Shown here piece after piece: positions 45,724-54,399 of a DNA stretch of 57,701 bases. The translations under genes and the position numbers were made by a program. The notes under the pieces are model-generated. The model made no database searches and had not been told where the DNA came from. It saw nothing but the letters and a program-made list of their open reading frames with translations. Within the stretch, counting starts at the first letter, position 1. The number at the start of each line of letters is the position of its first letter. The DNA is from Aquidulcibacter paucihalophilus (GTDB taxonomy: Bacteria > Pseudomonadota > Alphaproteobacteria > Caulobacterales > Aquidulcibacteraceae): contig NZ_NCSQ01000161.1 in the NCBI RefSeq assembly GCF_002105465.1, forward strand, positions 1 to 57,701. Reading direction: 5' to 3'.

Positions 45724-46506
45724 TTATTGGATGATGTTTGAGCCGATACTATAGTTGAAGCCGATGGTAATCGGCAGCGCGTCGCGCACGAATTGTTGGG
45801 TGAATTGCCCCAGTTCGGAAATGCGCGACTTCGGCACCCAAACAACGTCAAAACGGCGCAGGCGCGGCAATTCGGCCAAAAGGGCTTGGCTCGCCCAGAC
45901 CGAGCGAAGGTCATAGACACGCATATAGGGCGTGCCCCCGGCACCACGGCGCAAAACCACAACCTCTTCGCGGCGTGCGCTATTCAAGAAGCCGCCGGCC
46001 GTTGTGATCGCTTGTAACGGGTCCATTTCCCCCGATAAATCATAGAGGCCGGGCTTAGCCACTTCGCCGCCCACAAAGAATTTTTGTGACGCAAAACTGT
46101 CGGGTGCAAGGGCAACGGCAGGATTGCGCAAATAGGCTGCATACAGTCCTTGGAGTTCCAGCTTCAAATCATCGGGCGTCCGATCCGCCGCCATGATGGC
46201 TTCCAACATCGGGGGATGGATTCGACCGTCTGGGGCAACGGTCAGTTTGCGGCTGAGCTCTGGTGCGCCAATCGATTGAAAATCGATGACATCGCCCGGA
46301 AAAAAGCGGTAAGTGTCATCTTCGGCGGTCCAGCTAGGAAAAGTTGGAATGGCGGGGAAATCCACTGTGGCAACGGGCCGTGGGGTTTGCCAATTTTTCC
46401 CCTCGGTGAGCAATGCATCCACATAGCCTCTTGGCGCACAGGCCGTCAGCGCGGTGCAGGCAAGAACCACCCAAGACCAGAGGATAGCGGTGGTTTTGGC
46501 ACGCAT
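45724..46506 (-). CDS. hfsD: Outer-membrane polysaccharide export lipoprotein (Wza-like, HfsD)
   Basis: Outer-membrane secretin-like polysaccharide exporter of 260 residues. Lipobox ALTAC (Cys near residue 22). The PES domain has DTYRFFPGDVIDFQSIGAPELSRKLTVAPDGRIHPPML (quoted here as RFFPGDVIDFQSIGAPEL and VAPDGRIHPPML); a SLBB domain follows with FVGGEVAKPGLYDLSGEMDPLQAITTAGGF (quoted here as FVGGEVAKPGLYDL). Start at 46506, with GGGAG nine bases upstream. In the context of hfsA-hfsB-hfsC and hfsE-hfsF-hfsG this corresponds to HfsD of the Caulobacter holdfast exporter. Unlike the Caulobacter hfsDABC order it faces away from hfsA. Confidence 0.85.
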   Translation of the reverse strand: MRAKTTAILWSWVVLACTALTACAPRGYVDALLTEGKNWQTPRPVATVDFPAIPTFPSWTAEDDTYRFFPGDVIDFQSIGAPELSRKLTVAPDGRIHPPMLEAIMAADRTPDDLKLELQGLYAAYLRNPAVALAPDSFASQKFFVGGEVAKPGLYDLSGEMDPLQAITTAGGFLNSARREEVVVLRRGAGGTPYMRVYDLRSVWASQALLAELPRLRRFDVVWVPKSRISELGQFTQQFVRDALPITIGFNYSIGSNIIQ

Positions 46507-46646
46507 GAACAGGCTCCCTCTCGTGGTTGGCAATAGCCTGTTTCTTAGAAACCCAATCGTTAAACGTTTCGTTAATGGATAATGGTTGATTAACGTTTGG
46601 AGGAAGCAAAATGCTTTGCCAAACGTCCTGACGCGCGGAATTTAGA
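46507..46646. promoter_or_regulatory. Divergent hfsD/hfsA control region with TTAA repeats
   Basis: Contains TTAA at 46560-46563 and 46572-46575, separated by eight bases around the palindrome AAACGTTT, and a third TTAA at 46590-46593 inside TTAACGTTTGG. Paired TTAA boxes seven bases apart are the CtrA binding pattern in Caulobacterales; the spacing here is eight, so the match is close but inexact. Cell-cycle control of holdfast genes would make sense biologically. Confidence 0.4.
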
Positions 46647-48128
46647 ATGACCTATCACACAGGCCCAAGCTATCCCCGCTCTGGCGGCTATGAGCCGACA
46701 GGCGGCGCGCGCCCACAGCTTGATCTCGCAGATTGGATCAGTCTTCTCTGGCGCGAAAAATGGCTTATGATTATTGTTTTTATTGTGATTTCTGGGCTTG
46801 GGATCACCTTCGCGACCACGCTTCAAAAGAATTATACCGCCAATGCGCGGCTCTCGATCCTCTTAGGGCAGGAATATGTGTTCACGCCGCGTGTGGGTGC
46901 GGCGGGGGAAGGGGCGGCCCCAAAGCAAGAACAAATCGTCCAATCTGAAGTCGAAGTTATCAAGTCAGCACAAATCGCCGAACGTGTGATTCGTAAAATC
47001 GGCTTGGATCGCCTGTTCAATCCCGAAGATATTCAGATCACCCAAGGCCCTGACACGCCTGAGCGCCGCATTGCTTTTGGTGTTGATCAGTTCCAGCGAA
47101 ATTTTTCTGCCGAGGCCTCAGCCAATACAACGGTGATTAAACTTGGTTATCAAAGTAAAGACCCCGTCATTGCTGCTAAGGTGTTGAATACGATGATTGA
47201 TGAGTATTTGACCTATCGGCGAGAGGTCTTGTTTGAGGATCAAACAGGCGCATTAAGACTGCAGCGTAACGAGTTTGATACGCGTTTGCAGGAATTAGAG
47301 GCAGAGATTACCGCCTTCTTGGGCGCAAATGGAGTGGCAGATTTTGAGGGGGAGCGCGCCGCCGTACAATCCCTCCTTGCAACCGCGCGAGCCGATCTGT
47401 TGAACGTTCAATCGCGTCAGCGCGAGGCAGAAGGCCGCTTTGCCGCCAGCGACCGCAGCTATCGCAGCGAGCCACGTGAGGTGCGTCTATCTTTTGAGAC
47501 GGATAATTCCCGCCGCCGGATTGAACTGGCGAGCCAATTGGCCGAGCTGCAAACCCGCTATACCGAGCAAAGCCAGCCCGTGCAGGATATGCGCCGCCGG
47601 ATCGAAGCCTTGGATGAACTCTTGGGCTCCGAACAGGGGCGGGCAGCGGGGACGACCAAGACCGGGGCCAATCCGGTTCGCGATACTTTGGCAGCCGACC
47701 GCGCCCGCAATGCGGCTGAGGTTGAAGCTTTGACTCAACGCGAAGCCATCTTGGAAGCTCAGGTTGCCCAATTGCAGGCCCGCGCCATCCAATTAAGTCA
47801 AGTAAAGCCTTTATTTGATGATTTGATGCGCCGCAAAGCAATCTTGGAAGAACAAGTCAAACAATTCTCAACCCGAGAAGCATCTTCTCAAGCCCAAAAT
47901 GAACTCAGCCGCACCTCTAATGAAAATATTCGGGTCATTGAACGTGCTAATGTGCCGACTCGTGGCAAGAGCTGGAAGAGGGAAGTAGCAATGCTCTCTG
48001 TCTTCTTCGCGGCTCTTACGGCACTGGCGGTTGGTTTAATGCGGGCATTCTCGCGGACAACCTTCCCAACTCCATCCTCGATCGGTCGGACTTTGAGTCT
48101 TCCGATCTTGGCGACGGTGACACGCTAA
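46647..48128 (+). CDS. hfsA: Polysaccharide co-polymerase/chain-length protein (GumC/Wzz family, HfsA)
   Basis: A 493-residue inner-membrane protein. The Wzz domain opens with DLADWISLLWREKWLMIIVFIVISGLGITFATTL (quoted here as WREKWLMIIVFIVISGLG), giving the first membrane helix. A long periplasmic coiled coil (residues about 200-420, Arg/Glu/Gln-rich) follows, then the G-rich GNVR-like segment RVIERANVPTRGKSWKREVAML and a second helix (VFFAALTALAVGLMRAF). It lacks a fused BY-kinase domain; the separate 48163 gene would supply it. Matches HfsA in position and size. Confidence 0.85.
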   Translation: MTYHTGPSYPRSGGYEPTGGARPQLDLADWISLLWREKWLMIIVFIVISGLGITFATTLQKNYTANARLSILLGQEYVFTPRVGAAGEGAAPKQEQIVQSEVEVIKSAQIAERVIRKIGLDRLFNPEDIQITQGPDTPERRIAFGVDQFQRNFSAEASANTTVIKLGYQSKDPVIAAKVLNTMIDEYLTYRREVLFEDQTGALRLQRNEFDTRLQELEAEITAFLGANGVADFEGERAAVQSLLATARADLLNVQSRQREAEGRFAASDRSYRSEPREVRLSFETDNSRRRIELASQLAELQTRYTEQSQPVQDMRRRIEALDELLGSEQGRAAGTTKTGANPVRDTLAADRARNAAEVEALTQREAILEAQVAQLQARAIQLSQVKPLFDDLMRRKAILEEQVKQFSTREASSQAQNELSRTSNENIRVIERANVPTRGKSWKREVAMLSVFFAALTALAVGLMRAFSRTTFPTPSSIGRTLSLPILATVTR

Positions 48129-48162
48129 GGCGGCATAAGGGCTTGTTTGAGTTGGGGTCTGG

Positions 48163-48837
48163 ATGGGAAGCATTCAAGGACAGATGAACGGAGTCTGGTC
48201 TGCTGTTGCCGCTGCAACAGGGGGGGCGGGCGCTGCTGTCATGTTCGTGGGTGCCAAACACGATGTTGGAATTTCCGAAGTTGCTCGAGCCTTTGCTAAG
48301 CTGGCTGCCGAGCGAGCTGCAAAGTCTGCATGGCTGATTGATTTGGACTTCTTTGGTCCTGGCCAATTCACCGCTCTTGGCGGAACGACAGCCAATTTTA
48401 AAGGCCCATTCGATATGACGTTTGGCGTCACGCCGTTCTGGCGCGCCCAACCCCGTACGCCAGAGGGGGCACAGGGCGAGGGTGCCGTTGTTAGCTATAA
48501 GACCACCATTCCAAAGCTTTATGTCAGCCGCTTTAATCGGGCCGCTTTAGCGAGTAATCAGAAACTCCAAGTGGCACCTGCACCCGATTATTGGCGCGCG
48601 GTTCGTCGCGCAGTCGATTTGACCATTGTTGATGCGCCGCCTTTAGAACAATCGCGCGCGGGCTTAGCATTGGCCGCGGACATGGACGGTGTCATCCTGG
48701 TTATCGATGGCAATCGAAGTGATGTGCGCGAGTCACTTGATCTGCGTGACGAGGTCTTGGGCCGCGGTGGACGCTGTCTCGGAATCGTGGTGACTGGACA
48801 GGCAAGTCCAGTCCTGTCCTTAAGCCGAAATCGCTAA
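48163..48837 (+). CDS. hfsB: CpsD/CapB-like ATPase domain protein with degenerate P-loop (HfsB)
   Basis: A 224-residue cytoplasmic protein of the exopolysaccharide BY-kinase class, partner of HfsA. The P-loop reads VGAKHDVGISEV; the invariant GK[ST] is G36-I37-S38, so the lysine that contacts ATP phosphates is lost. Walker A' LIDLDFFGPGQF and the Walker B-like VILVIDGN are recognisable. There is no Tyr-rich tail. It may not bind ATP and may serve as a scaffold. HfsB of Caulobacter is of similar size. One base separates it from hfsC. Confidence 0.78.
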   Translation: MGSIQGQMNGVWSAVAAATGGAGAAVMFVGAKHDVGISEVARAFAKLAAERAAKSAWLIDLDFFGPGQFTALGGTTANFKGPFDMTFGVTPFWRAQPRTPEGAQGEGAVVSYKTTIPKLYVSRFNRAALASNQKLQVAPAPDYWRAVRRAVDLTIVDAPPLEQSRAGLALAADMDGVILVIDGNRSDVRESLDLRDEVLGRGGRCLGIVVTGQASPVLSLSRNR

Positions 48838-48838
48838 T

Positions 48839-50008
48839 ATGGTCGCATCAAAACTGTCGTTGCGCTGGGACATGGCTCTATTGGCTCTGGCTGTTGCCTG
48901 TTTCAGCGCTGGTTTCTGGCGCCTCTGGCCGGGGGCTGCAGGCTTAGAAGAAGCGCCGCTAGGAACCCTGATATTAAAGGCCGGTGTTGCCTCGATGGGC
49001 CTTGTCGCTTTTGCTGTGCGTTGGGAGGCTTTGGCCCCAATCCTTGTGCGACGCTTAGACGGCTTGCTTTTGGTTAGCGTCAGCATGGCTTCAGCGGCGT
49101 GGGCCATGGCTCCGGCCCTCGCCCTACAGCACGGCATTTTGCTTTTGTTGGTGTGGGTATTTGGCTTAACACTGGCCGCCCGCCTCAGCGCTGCGGATTT
49201 GGCCTTTACGGCGGGATTTGCAGGGGCTTTGGCCATTGTCGCCCATGCGGTTGCAGCGCGCGGTTTGCCGCCTGCGACTTCGCTGGATGGTGATTTGGCT
49301 TATGCGGTGTGCGCGGCTTTGTGGGCTAGTACGGCTGCAACCAAATGGCGTTGGGTTTGGCTGGCTTGGGCGGTGGCTCTAGGCGCACTGGCTCTGGTCT
49401 TGGGCGATTTGGTGGTAGTTTGGGCTGCAGGAATGGGCCTGTTAGCAACTGCTCTTGGCTATGGTCTGCGCTGGATTTCGGCCCGCCGCCCTTGGACACC
49501 GATCGATATCGCCATCACCTTGGCCTGTTCGATCCTCACCCTAACCTTGCTTGGTTTATTTACACCCCTGTCACTCTCCTCCGACCCCTTGGGGGCGATC
49601 AATTGGACTGGGTATGGCTTTGGGGTGGCTGGAGCCTCGGTTGGGGCGGCATTTGGGCAAGGTCTCGGTGTGTTGGGGCTTGGATTGGCTGCACTTTGGG
49701 CGATTATCGCCACGGTGCGTCTGGCGCTCGACCGCCGCGGCTCAGATCTGGAAGGGGCTGTGCTGTTTGGTGTGTGGGCTGCGGGGATTACTACCCTATT
49801 AGGGGCACCAGGCGACGTTTCTGTCTTGGGTCCGTGGGTCCTGTTATTAGCTGGCTTAAGCTTTGGCGTTGGTGTCGCGCCGTTGGCGGTGGCCCCACCA
49901 CCCCAAAGAACACAAGTGGCGCAACGGGGGGCTTCTGCTAAGCAATCCATTCCAGCGCCATCGGTGCAAGCGCGGCCGCGCCCCGCGACACGCCAGCGCC
50001 TTAACTAA
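48839..50008 (+). CDS. hfsC: Polytopic membrane protein, candidate polysaccharide polymerase (HfsC-like)
   Basis: A 389-residue protein with about ten hydrophobic helices (for example MALLALAVACFSAGFWRLW, LLLVSVSMASAAWAMAPAL and VWAAGMGLLATALGYGL) and a Pro/Arg-rich cytoplasmic tail after residue 355. No motif is strong enough to prove O-antigen ligase/polymerase activity. The call rests on membrane topology, the RASWAMAPAL-like loop common in Wzy/WaaL-fold proteins, and its place directly after hfsA-hfsB where Caulobacter has the polymerase HfsC. It overlaps the convergent glycosyltransferase gene by eight bases. Confidence 0.68.
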   Translation: MVASKLSLRWDMALLALAVACFSAGFWRLWPGAAGLEEAPLGTLILKAGVASMGLVAFAVRWEALAPILVRRLDGLLLVSVSMASAAWAMAPALALQHGILLLLVWVFGLTLAARLSAADLAFTAGFAGALAIVAHAVAARGLPPATSLDGDLAYAVCAALWASTAATKWRWVWLAWAVALGALALVLGDLVVVWAAGMGLLATALGYGLRWISARRPWTPIDIAITLACSILTLTLLGLFTPLSLSSDPLGAINWTGYGFGVAGASVGAAFGQGLGVLGLGLAALWAIIATVRLALDRRGSDLEGAVLFGVWAAGITTLLGAPGDVSVLGPWVLLLAGLSFGVGVAPLAVAPPPQRTQVAQRGASAKQSIPAPSVQARPRPATRQRLN

Positions 50009-50930
50009 GCGCGTCTGCCGCCCATAAAGCCCGCCACAGCCGCGCACCTTGTGCACGAAGAGCCAAAGGCAGAGCTTCGGACAAAACCAAGGCCTTCACG
50101 ATGGATTTAATCCATGCCCGTGCTGGCAGGCGCGCCAGCATCCGGGCAAGCTTGGTTCCAGGCAAAGTGCCCATAGAAGGATGCCGTTCAACCATCTTGC
50201 GGAAATTCGGGCCTGCTGAGGCAAACTTATCCAATAAGGTTGCCGCATCATCCAAGCCTAAATGTGTGGCCGGAATATCGACATGGCGAACCCGGTGGCC
50301 CTTGGCGTCTGCCCGAAGCGCCCAATCAACATCTTCCCAGCCCCAACCCGAAAAGCCGGAGTCAAAGGGGGTTTCATCCAAAATGGCTTTGCGCACCATC
50401 AGATTGGAGGTCGCAACAGCTAAGGCACCGCGTTCTTGCCGCTCGCTGGCAGAGGCGCAATCGGACTTTTCGGCAACCAATTTAGCCAACGCCAAAGCAG
50501 CACAATCTGCAATTTGTAAGGTGGAAAATCCGCCATAAGCAATCTCAATATCCGGGTCGCGCGCCAGTTCCAACCAATCCGACACAAAGGTGGCTGTATC
50601 GGGTGCCATATCCGAATCGAGGAAAAGGATGACCGGTGCCTGCGCGGCTGCGATCAAACGGTTGCGGGCTGCCGAACGGCCTTGATTGTGATGCAAGCTT
50701 ATCAGGCTGGCGGGCACAGATAGGCCATGCAGTAAGGCTTCGAGCTTAGAGGTAAGGGTCGGGTCGGCTGACCCATCATCCACCAGGATGAGTTCGACGG
50801 CTTGACCTGCCATTTGGCCCGATAGGCTTTCAAGCAAGACATTGGGATCATTGCGAAAAAAGGGCGTGGCAATGCTGAGAACGATGGGGCCTTCGGCCTT
50901 GACGCCATTGGTGAAGATCGTTTCGCTCAT
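50001..50930 (-). CDS. hfsG: Family 2 glycosyltransferase (HfsG-like)
   Basis: A 309-residue GT-A glycosyltransferase. Nucleotide-sugar site VLSIATPFFRND and LILVDDGSADPT near the N-terminus; DXD-type LFLDSDMAPD near residue 100; acceptor-side SGWGWEDVDWALRADAKGH with the conserved ED. Start at 50930, overlapping the flippase stop as ATGA; the frame is open to 50963. In Caulobacter, HfsG is the GlcNAc-adding GT2 enzyme located next to hfsE and hfsF, as here. The sugar specificity here is inferred from context only. Confidence 0.85.
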   Translation of the reverse strand: MSETIFTNGVKAEGPIVLSIATPFFRNDPNVLLESLSGQMAGQAVELILVDDGSADPTLTSKLEALLHGLSVPASLISLHHNQGRSAARNRLIAAAQAPVILFLDSDMAPDTATFVSDWLELARDPDIEIAYGGFSTLQIADCAALALAKLVAEKSDCASASERQERGALAVATSNLMVRKAILDETPFDSGFSGWGWEDVDWALRADAKGHRVRHVDIPATHLGLDDAATLLDKFASAGPNFRKMVERHPSMGTLPGTKLARMLARLPARAWIKSIVKALVLSEALPLALRAQGARLWRALWAADALS

Positions 50931-52378
50931 GAAGTCCCCGCGTGCGGCCGGAGGCGGGTCCACAGGGATTTGGCAAGGTCGCGGGCACCGGCCACATCTA
51001 ACAGCACGACAAAAACCCCATAGCTTAGGGCCCCTAAGCCCCCTTTCAACACGATGTCTTGGAAAGCTCCAAAGCTCGGAAGGGCCATCACTACACCCGC
51101 CATGAGGGCGCAGGCCAATGCGATTTTGGCGGTTTCAAACAGAGGGATCGGCAACGCCACATAGCGACGGCCGATCCAAGCCAATAGTGTCATGCCTAAA
51201 GCATAGGCTGCTACATTGGCATAAGCTGCCCCCATCAAGCCAAATTTCGGCAGCAGCAGCACATTGAGGCTGAGGCTGGTGACCACGGGCACCAAGAGCA
51301 AGAGGGCGCGTTGCAAGGCCTTTTTCGACAGCATAAAGGCTTCCGAAAAGTAATCGCACATGCCCGCCAAGAGAGCTGAAAACGCAATCCAAGGCACAAC
51401 TTGGATCGCGCGATCGCGCAGAGCTTCCCCGATTAGGATCTCGCAAATAGGTGTGGCAAGCAGACAGAGCCCCAAGGCCGCGGGCGCGCCGATACCAAGG
51501 CGGACGACATAGCCTTGATGGGCGGCCTTTACGGCTTCGGTTGGGCCGCCACGTTCGTAAGCGGCAATCAGGATCGGTGTAACGGCGGTAGCACCCCAGG
51601 TGAAAATAATGTCGAGGATGCGTGCCCCAACTTGATAGCCTGCCGAATAGGCCCCCACGTCACCTTCGCCCAAAAAGGCTGCGATGACAAAGCGGTCGCC
51701 ACTGGTTAGGGCGAGACTCAGGACAAGTCCGCCCGCCAAGGGTGCCCCATAGGCGAAGTAGGCCTTGGCGCGGGTGGGCTCTAGCGAACCCTTACGCGCG
51801 GCAAACCAAAGGGCCGGTCCTTCAATTGCAAGAACCACCACAGACGCAATCAACATGCCGATGAATGGACCCTCAGGCCCCATAGCAAGGAAGATCACGC
51901 AGCCAATACCTAACCCAAAGGCGAGTAAGGTATGGAGGGTATCAACCACAGCAAAGCGCTTGGCCTCTTGGGCCATACGCCGGGTTTCTAAAGCAATTTT
52001 GATCAAGGAGCGGGTAATGACGCTGCCAAAGGCTGCGGCGACGACGATTTTCAGACTGAGGTCTGCCGGCCACACGACTAGAATTGCGATAGACATGAGC
52101 GCGAATGCCCCGGCACACCAGCTGAATAAGGTGATTAAGGTCGCAAAATGGGCTGGCTTTTCGCCTTTCTCAGCCGCATCGGCATAAAAGCGCGCCGCTG
52201 CCGCCTCAATCCAAACCACCGACAGATATTGCGCTAAGGTCATGGCCGCATAGACCAAAGTATAGCGGCCATAATCATCATCGCTCAGCAGGCGTGTGAG
52301 GATCGCGACCATCCCAAAGCTGGCCACGGCTTGGGCCAAGTTTGGGATCAAATAGGCCATAAGGTGACGGCTCATCAT
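50927..52378 (-). CDS. hfsF: Oligosaccharide flippase (Wzx/MVF family, HfsF)
   Basis: A 483-residue membrane protein with about 14 hydrophobic helices. It carries the polysaccharide transporter/MATE-like pattern: LIPNLAQAVASFGMVAILTRLLSDDDYGRYTLVYA (quoted here as ILTRLLSDDDYGRYTLVYA), and GDRFVIAAFLGEGDVGAYSAGYQ in the middle, both typical of Wzx. It flips undecaprenyl-linked repeat units from cytoplasm to periplasm. It is coupled to the GT2 gene downstream and lies 40 bases after the stop of hfsE. Confidence 0.88.
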   Translation of the reverse strand: MMSRHLMAYLIPNLAQAVASFGMVAILTRLLSDDDYGRYTLVYAAMTLAQYLSVVWIEAAAARFYADAAEKGEKPAHFATLITLFSWCAGAFALMSIAILVVWPADLSLKIVVAAAFGSVITRSLIKIALETRRMAQEAKRFAVVDTLHTLLAFGLGIGCVIFLAMGPEGPFIGMLIASVVVLAIEGPALWFAARKGSLEPTRAKAYFAYGAPLAGGLVLSLALTSGDRFVIAAFLGEGDVGAYSAGYQVGARILDIIFTWGATAVTPILIAAYERGGPTEAVKAAHQGYVVRLGIGAPAALGLCLLATPICEILIGEALRDRAIQVVPWIAFSALLAGMCDYFSEAFMLSKKALQRALLLLVPVVTSLSLNVLLLPKFGLMGAAYANVAAYALGMTLLAWIGRRYVALPIPLFETAKIALACALMAGVVMALPSFGAFQDIVLKGGLGALSYGVFVVLLDVAGARDLAKSLWTRLRPHAGTS

Positions 52379-52418
52379 CCCCGGTGCCCTCGTATGTCGA
52401 GGAAAGTGGACGGAAAGC

Positions 52419-53909
52419 TCACCGGACCGAACCTTTGTCGCCTAATAAGGCGGGCAAGGTCCGCACCATGATCCACAGGTCAAGCCACAAATTGGCATCG
52501 CGAATATAGGCGAGGTCATAGGCAACACGTTGGGCTACTTCCTCGGCACTATGGACAGGCCCGCGCGACCCATGAATGGCTGCCCAGCCTGTCATGCCGG
52601 GCTTAATCCGATGGCGATGAGCATATTCGGCGACTAGAGCTTCGCTATGTTCATTGCCGGTTTTCATCCCAATCGCGTGAGGGCGTGGTCCTACCAGAGA
52701 CATGGTGCCAGCCAACACGTTGAACAATTGCGGCAATTCATCCAAAGACGTCGCACGGATAAAGCGCCCGACGCGGGTGACGCGTGGATCATTCTGCATC
52801 ACTTGTTGGGCTGCGCAGGCATCGGTTGTCTCGACGCGCATCGAACGGAATTTCCAGCACTCAAAGGCTTGGTTGTTAAAGCCATGCCGCTTCTGGCGGA
52901 AGAAGATTGGGCCTTTGCTGTCCAGTTTGATCGCCACGGCAATCAAGGCCATGACTGGGCTGACGAGCACCAGGAAGAGGGTGCCTAGGCCGAGGTCCTG
53001 CATCCGCTTCCAGAAAGCGCGCTTTGCGTCTTCTGGCGCGCCGGAGACATAAGCGACAGGGCGATTGCCAATTCGACCAATCGTTGTCCCGTCACTGTCA
53101 AAGCCTTGCATGTCAATCGCCAAGACGACCTTATTGGGCATAGCGCGCAATTTGGTCACCAATTGAAGAACCCGGTTCTGCGCCGTGCTGGAGACAGCTA
53201 CAATCACCCGGTCAATAGTGGGCAAGTGCGGCCAGCTCATCAGGTCATCAAGATCGCCCAAAAGCTTGACATGGTTTGGGAGGGGCTCTGCCCGGTCCAA
53301 TCGATCATCAAACACGCCCAGAACCGAAATATCGCCAGAGGCTTTGGCCTCTTCAATCAGCTTGTGGGCAAGGGGTGTCGCCCCAACAATCACCACATTT
53401 AAGGAAAAAAGGCCTGCCCGGTTCATCGCTCCCAAGACAAGGGCTGCAAAGAAGTGCAGGGAAACAATCGTAGATCCCGCCAAAAGTGTTGCAATACTTG
53501 CCTCCCACGCGCCAACTTCTGCAGCGCGACCAACTGCGACGGCGACCAAAGCCCCGATGGCTGCACTCGAGGGTAGAGCCAAAAAAACCGCCCCAAGTGT
53601 TTTGACGCCATGCGTGACCGCCAAAGGCTCTGTGTCAAAGCGATAAAGATCATGCTCCCGCAAAATCCACCAAAGGCATAAGCTGCCCAGAGCCATGGGC
53701 AAGAAGGCGCTTAAGGGGGCGGTCAACACATGATCGTCTGTGACCACTTTCAGCACATGGGTCATCACCAGCAAGATGACGCCAATATCGACAATCCCGA
53801 GTGCCCGGCCAAAGCTTGAGCGGTACCAGCGGGCACCGCGAGCGGCTTTCCGTGCCATAACAATGGGCTGGTCGCCGACAATGTCGTCTCTATACTCAAC
53901 CCGTGCCAT
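52419..53909 (-). CDS. hfsE: Polyprenyl glycosylphosphotransferase (HfsE-like)
   Basis: Initiates repeat-unit synthesis by transferring a sugar phosphate (usually glucose-1-P) to undecaprenyl phosphate. 496 residues: four N-terminal helices (residues about 30-140), a CoA-binding-like Rossmann domain (LNVVIVGATPLAHKLIEEA), then the bacterial sugar transferase domain with FFRQKRHGFNNQAFECWKFRSM, RATSLDELPQLFNVL, GTMSLVGPRPHA and KPGMTGWAAIHGSRG (each quoted separately). WbaP/WcaJ-type. First gene of the minus-strand hfsE-hfsF-hfsG set; Caulobacter has redundant homologs (HfsE, PssY, PssZ), so identity with HfsE rests on position. Confidence 0.88.
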   Translation of the reverse strand: MARVEYRDDIVGDQPIVMARKAARGARWYRSSFGRALGIVDIGVILLVMTHVLKVVTDDHVLTAPLSAFLPMALGSLCLWWILREHDLYRFDTEPLAVTHGVKTLGAVFLALPSSAAIGALVAVAVGRAAEVGAWEASIATLLAGSTIVSLHFFAALVLGAMNRAGLFSLNVVIVGATPLAHKLIEEAKASGDISVLGVFDDRLDRAEPLPNHVKLLGDLDDLMSWPHLPTIDRVIVAVSSTAQNRVLQLVTKLRAMPNKVVLAIDMQGFDSDGTTIGRIGNRPVAYVSGAPEDAKRAFWKRMQDLGLGTLFLVLVSPVMALIAVAIKLDSKGPIFFRQKRHGFNNQAFECWKFRSMRVETTDACAAQQVMQNDPRVTRVGRFIRATSLDELPQLFNVLAGTMSLVGPRPHAIGMKTGNEHSEALVAEYAHRHRIKPGMTGWAAIHGSRGPVHSAEEVAQRVAYDLAYIRDANLWLDLWIMVRTLPALLGDKGSVR

Positions 53910-54065
53910 TGGCGAGGTGCTCCTTAATCTATGCGTTTAGCAGGATTGGGTAGACGCCCTCTTAACGAAACCAGGCCCAATGCAGGTGCCAAACGGCTGT
54001 GTGCAGCTTCACTGATGTGATGCTCTTGCTCTGTCCCCTTTTGTCGGGCTATCAGGCGTGTGTGC

Positions 54066-54156
54066 GGAGACGTGGCCGAGAGGCTGAAGGCACTCGTTTG
54101 CTAAATGAGCGTGCTCCAAAAGGGCACCGAGGGTTCGAATCCCTCCGTCTCCGCCA
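54066..54156 (+). tRNA. tRNA-Ser (GCT)
   Basis: A 91-base tRNA with encoded CCA. Acceptor GGAGACG pairs perfectly with CGTCTCC, the discriminator is G, and the anticodon is GCT in the loop TTGCTAA. It has the long variable arm of serine tRNAs (around GTGCTCCAAAAGGGCAC) and T arm GAGGG-TTCGAAT-CCCTC. tRNA-Ser genes are frequent integration sites; the sequence directly after this one changes character (lower GC, relaxase, oriT-like repeats), so its 3' end is the likely attachment site of an integrated element. Confidence 0.95.
54129..54156 (+). other. Probable att core (tRNA-Ser 3' end)
   Basis: The T arm, acceptor and CCA segment of tRNA-Ser is the usual crossover region of tyrosine-recombinase elements. 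The matching copy at the far end of the element would lie beyond the window, so the boundary is inferred and not seen. Confidence 0.4.
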
Positions 54157-54205
54157 GTTTTTCTATTTTTGCGTTATTTTTCAATAGCTTACAGAAGTGC
54201 GAAAT

Positions 54206-54229
54206 CTGTACCCACGACTGTACCCACGA
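54206..54229 (+). repeat. Tandem 12-bp direct repeat near the tRNA
   Basis: CTGTACCCACGA occurs twice in a row (54206-54217 and 54218-54229), 50 bases past tRNA-Ser. Tandem GTACCCA-type repeats at this position are common beside integrated elements and may be arm-binding sites for an integrase or excisionase. The integrase gene itself is not in the window. Confidence 0.6.
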
Positions 54230-54399
54230 AATTTTTCGCTAGGGCACTGCAAAATGTCCACCTACTACGCAGTTTGATCGTTCCGTTTCGATGTGTTTCG
54301 AAGCGGGGTGAGAGACTTCGGGAAAAGCTTATTTGTTCTGATAGCTCGTTTTGGTCTAACAAAAACTGGACAAGCGGCGGTGTCGAATCGAAGTTAAAC

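Noticed and set aside
54169..54399. Coding extension upstream of the 54400 start
   Set aside because: Covers tandem 12-bp repeats and tRNA-flanking DNA; more likely attachment-site sequence than protein.
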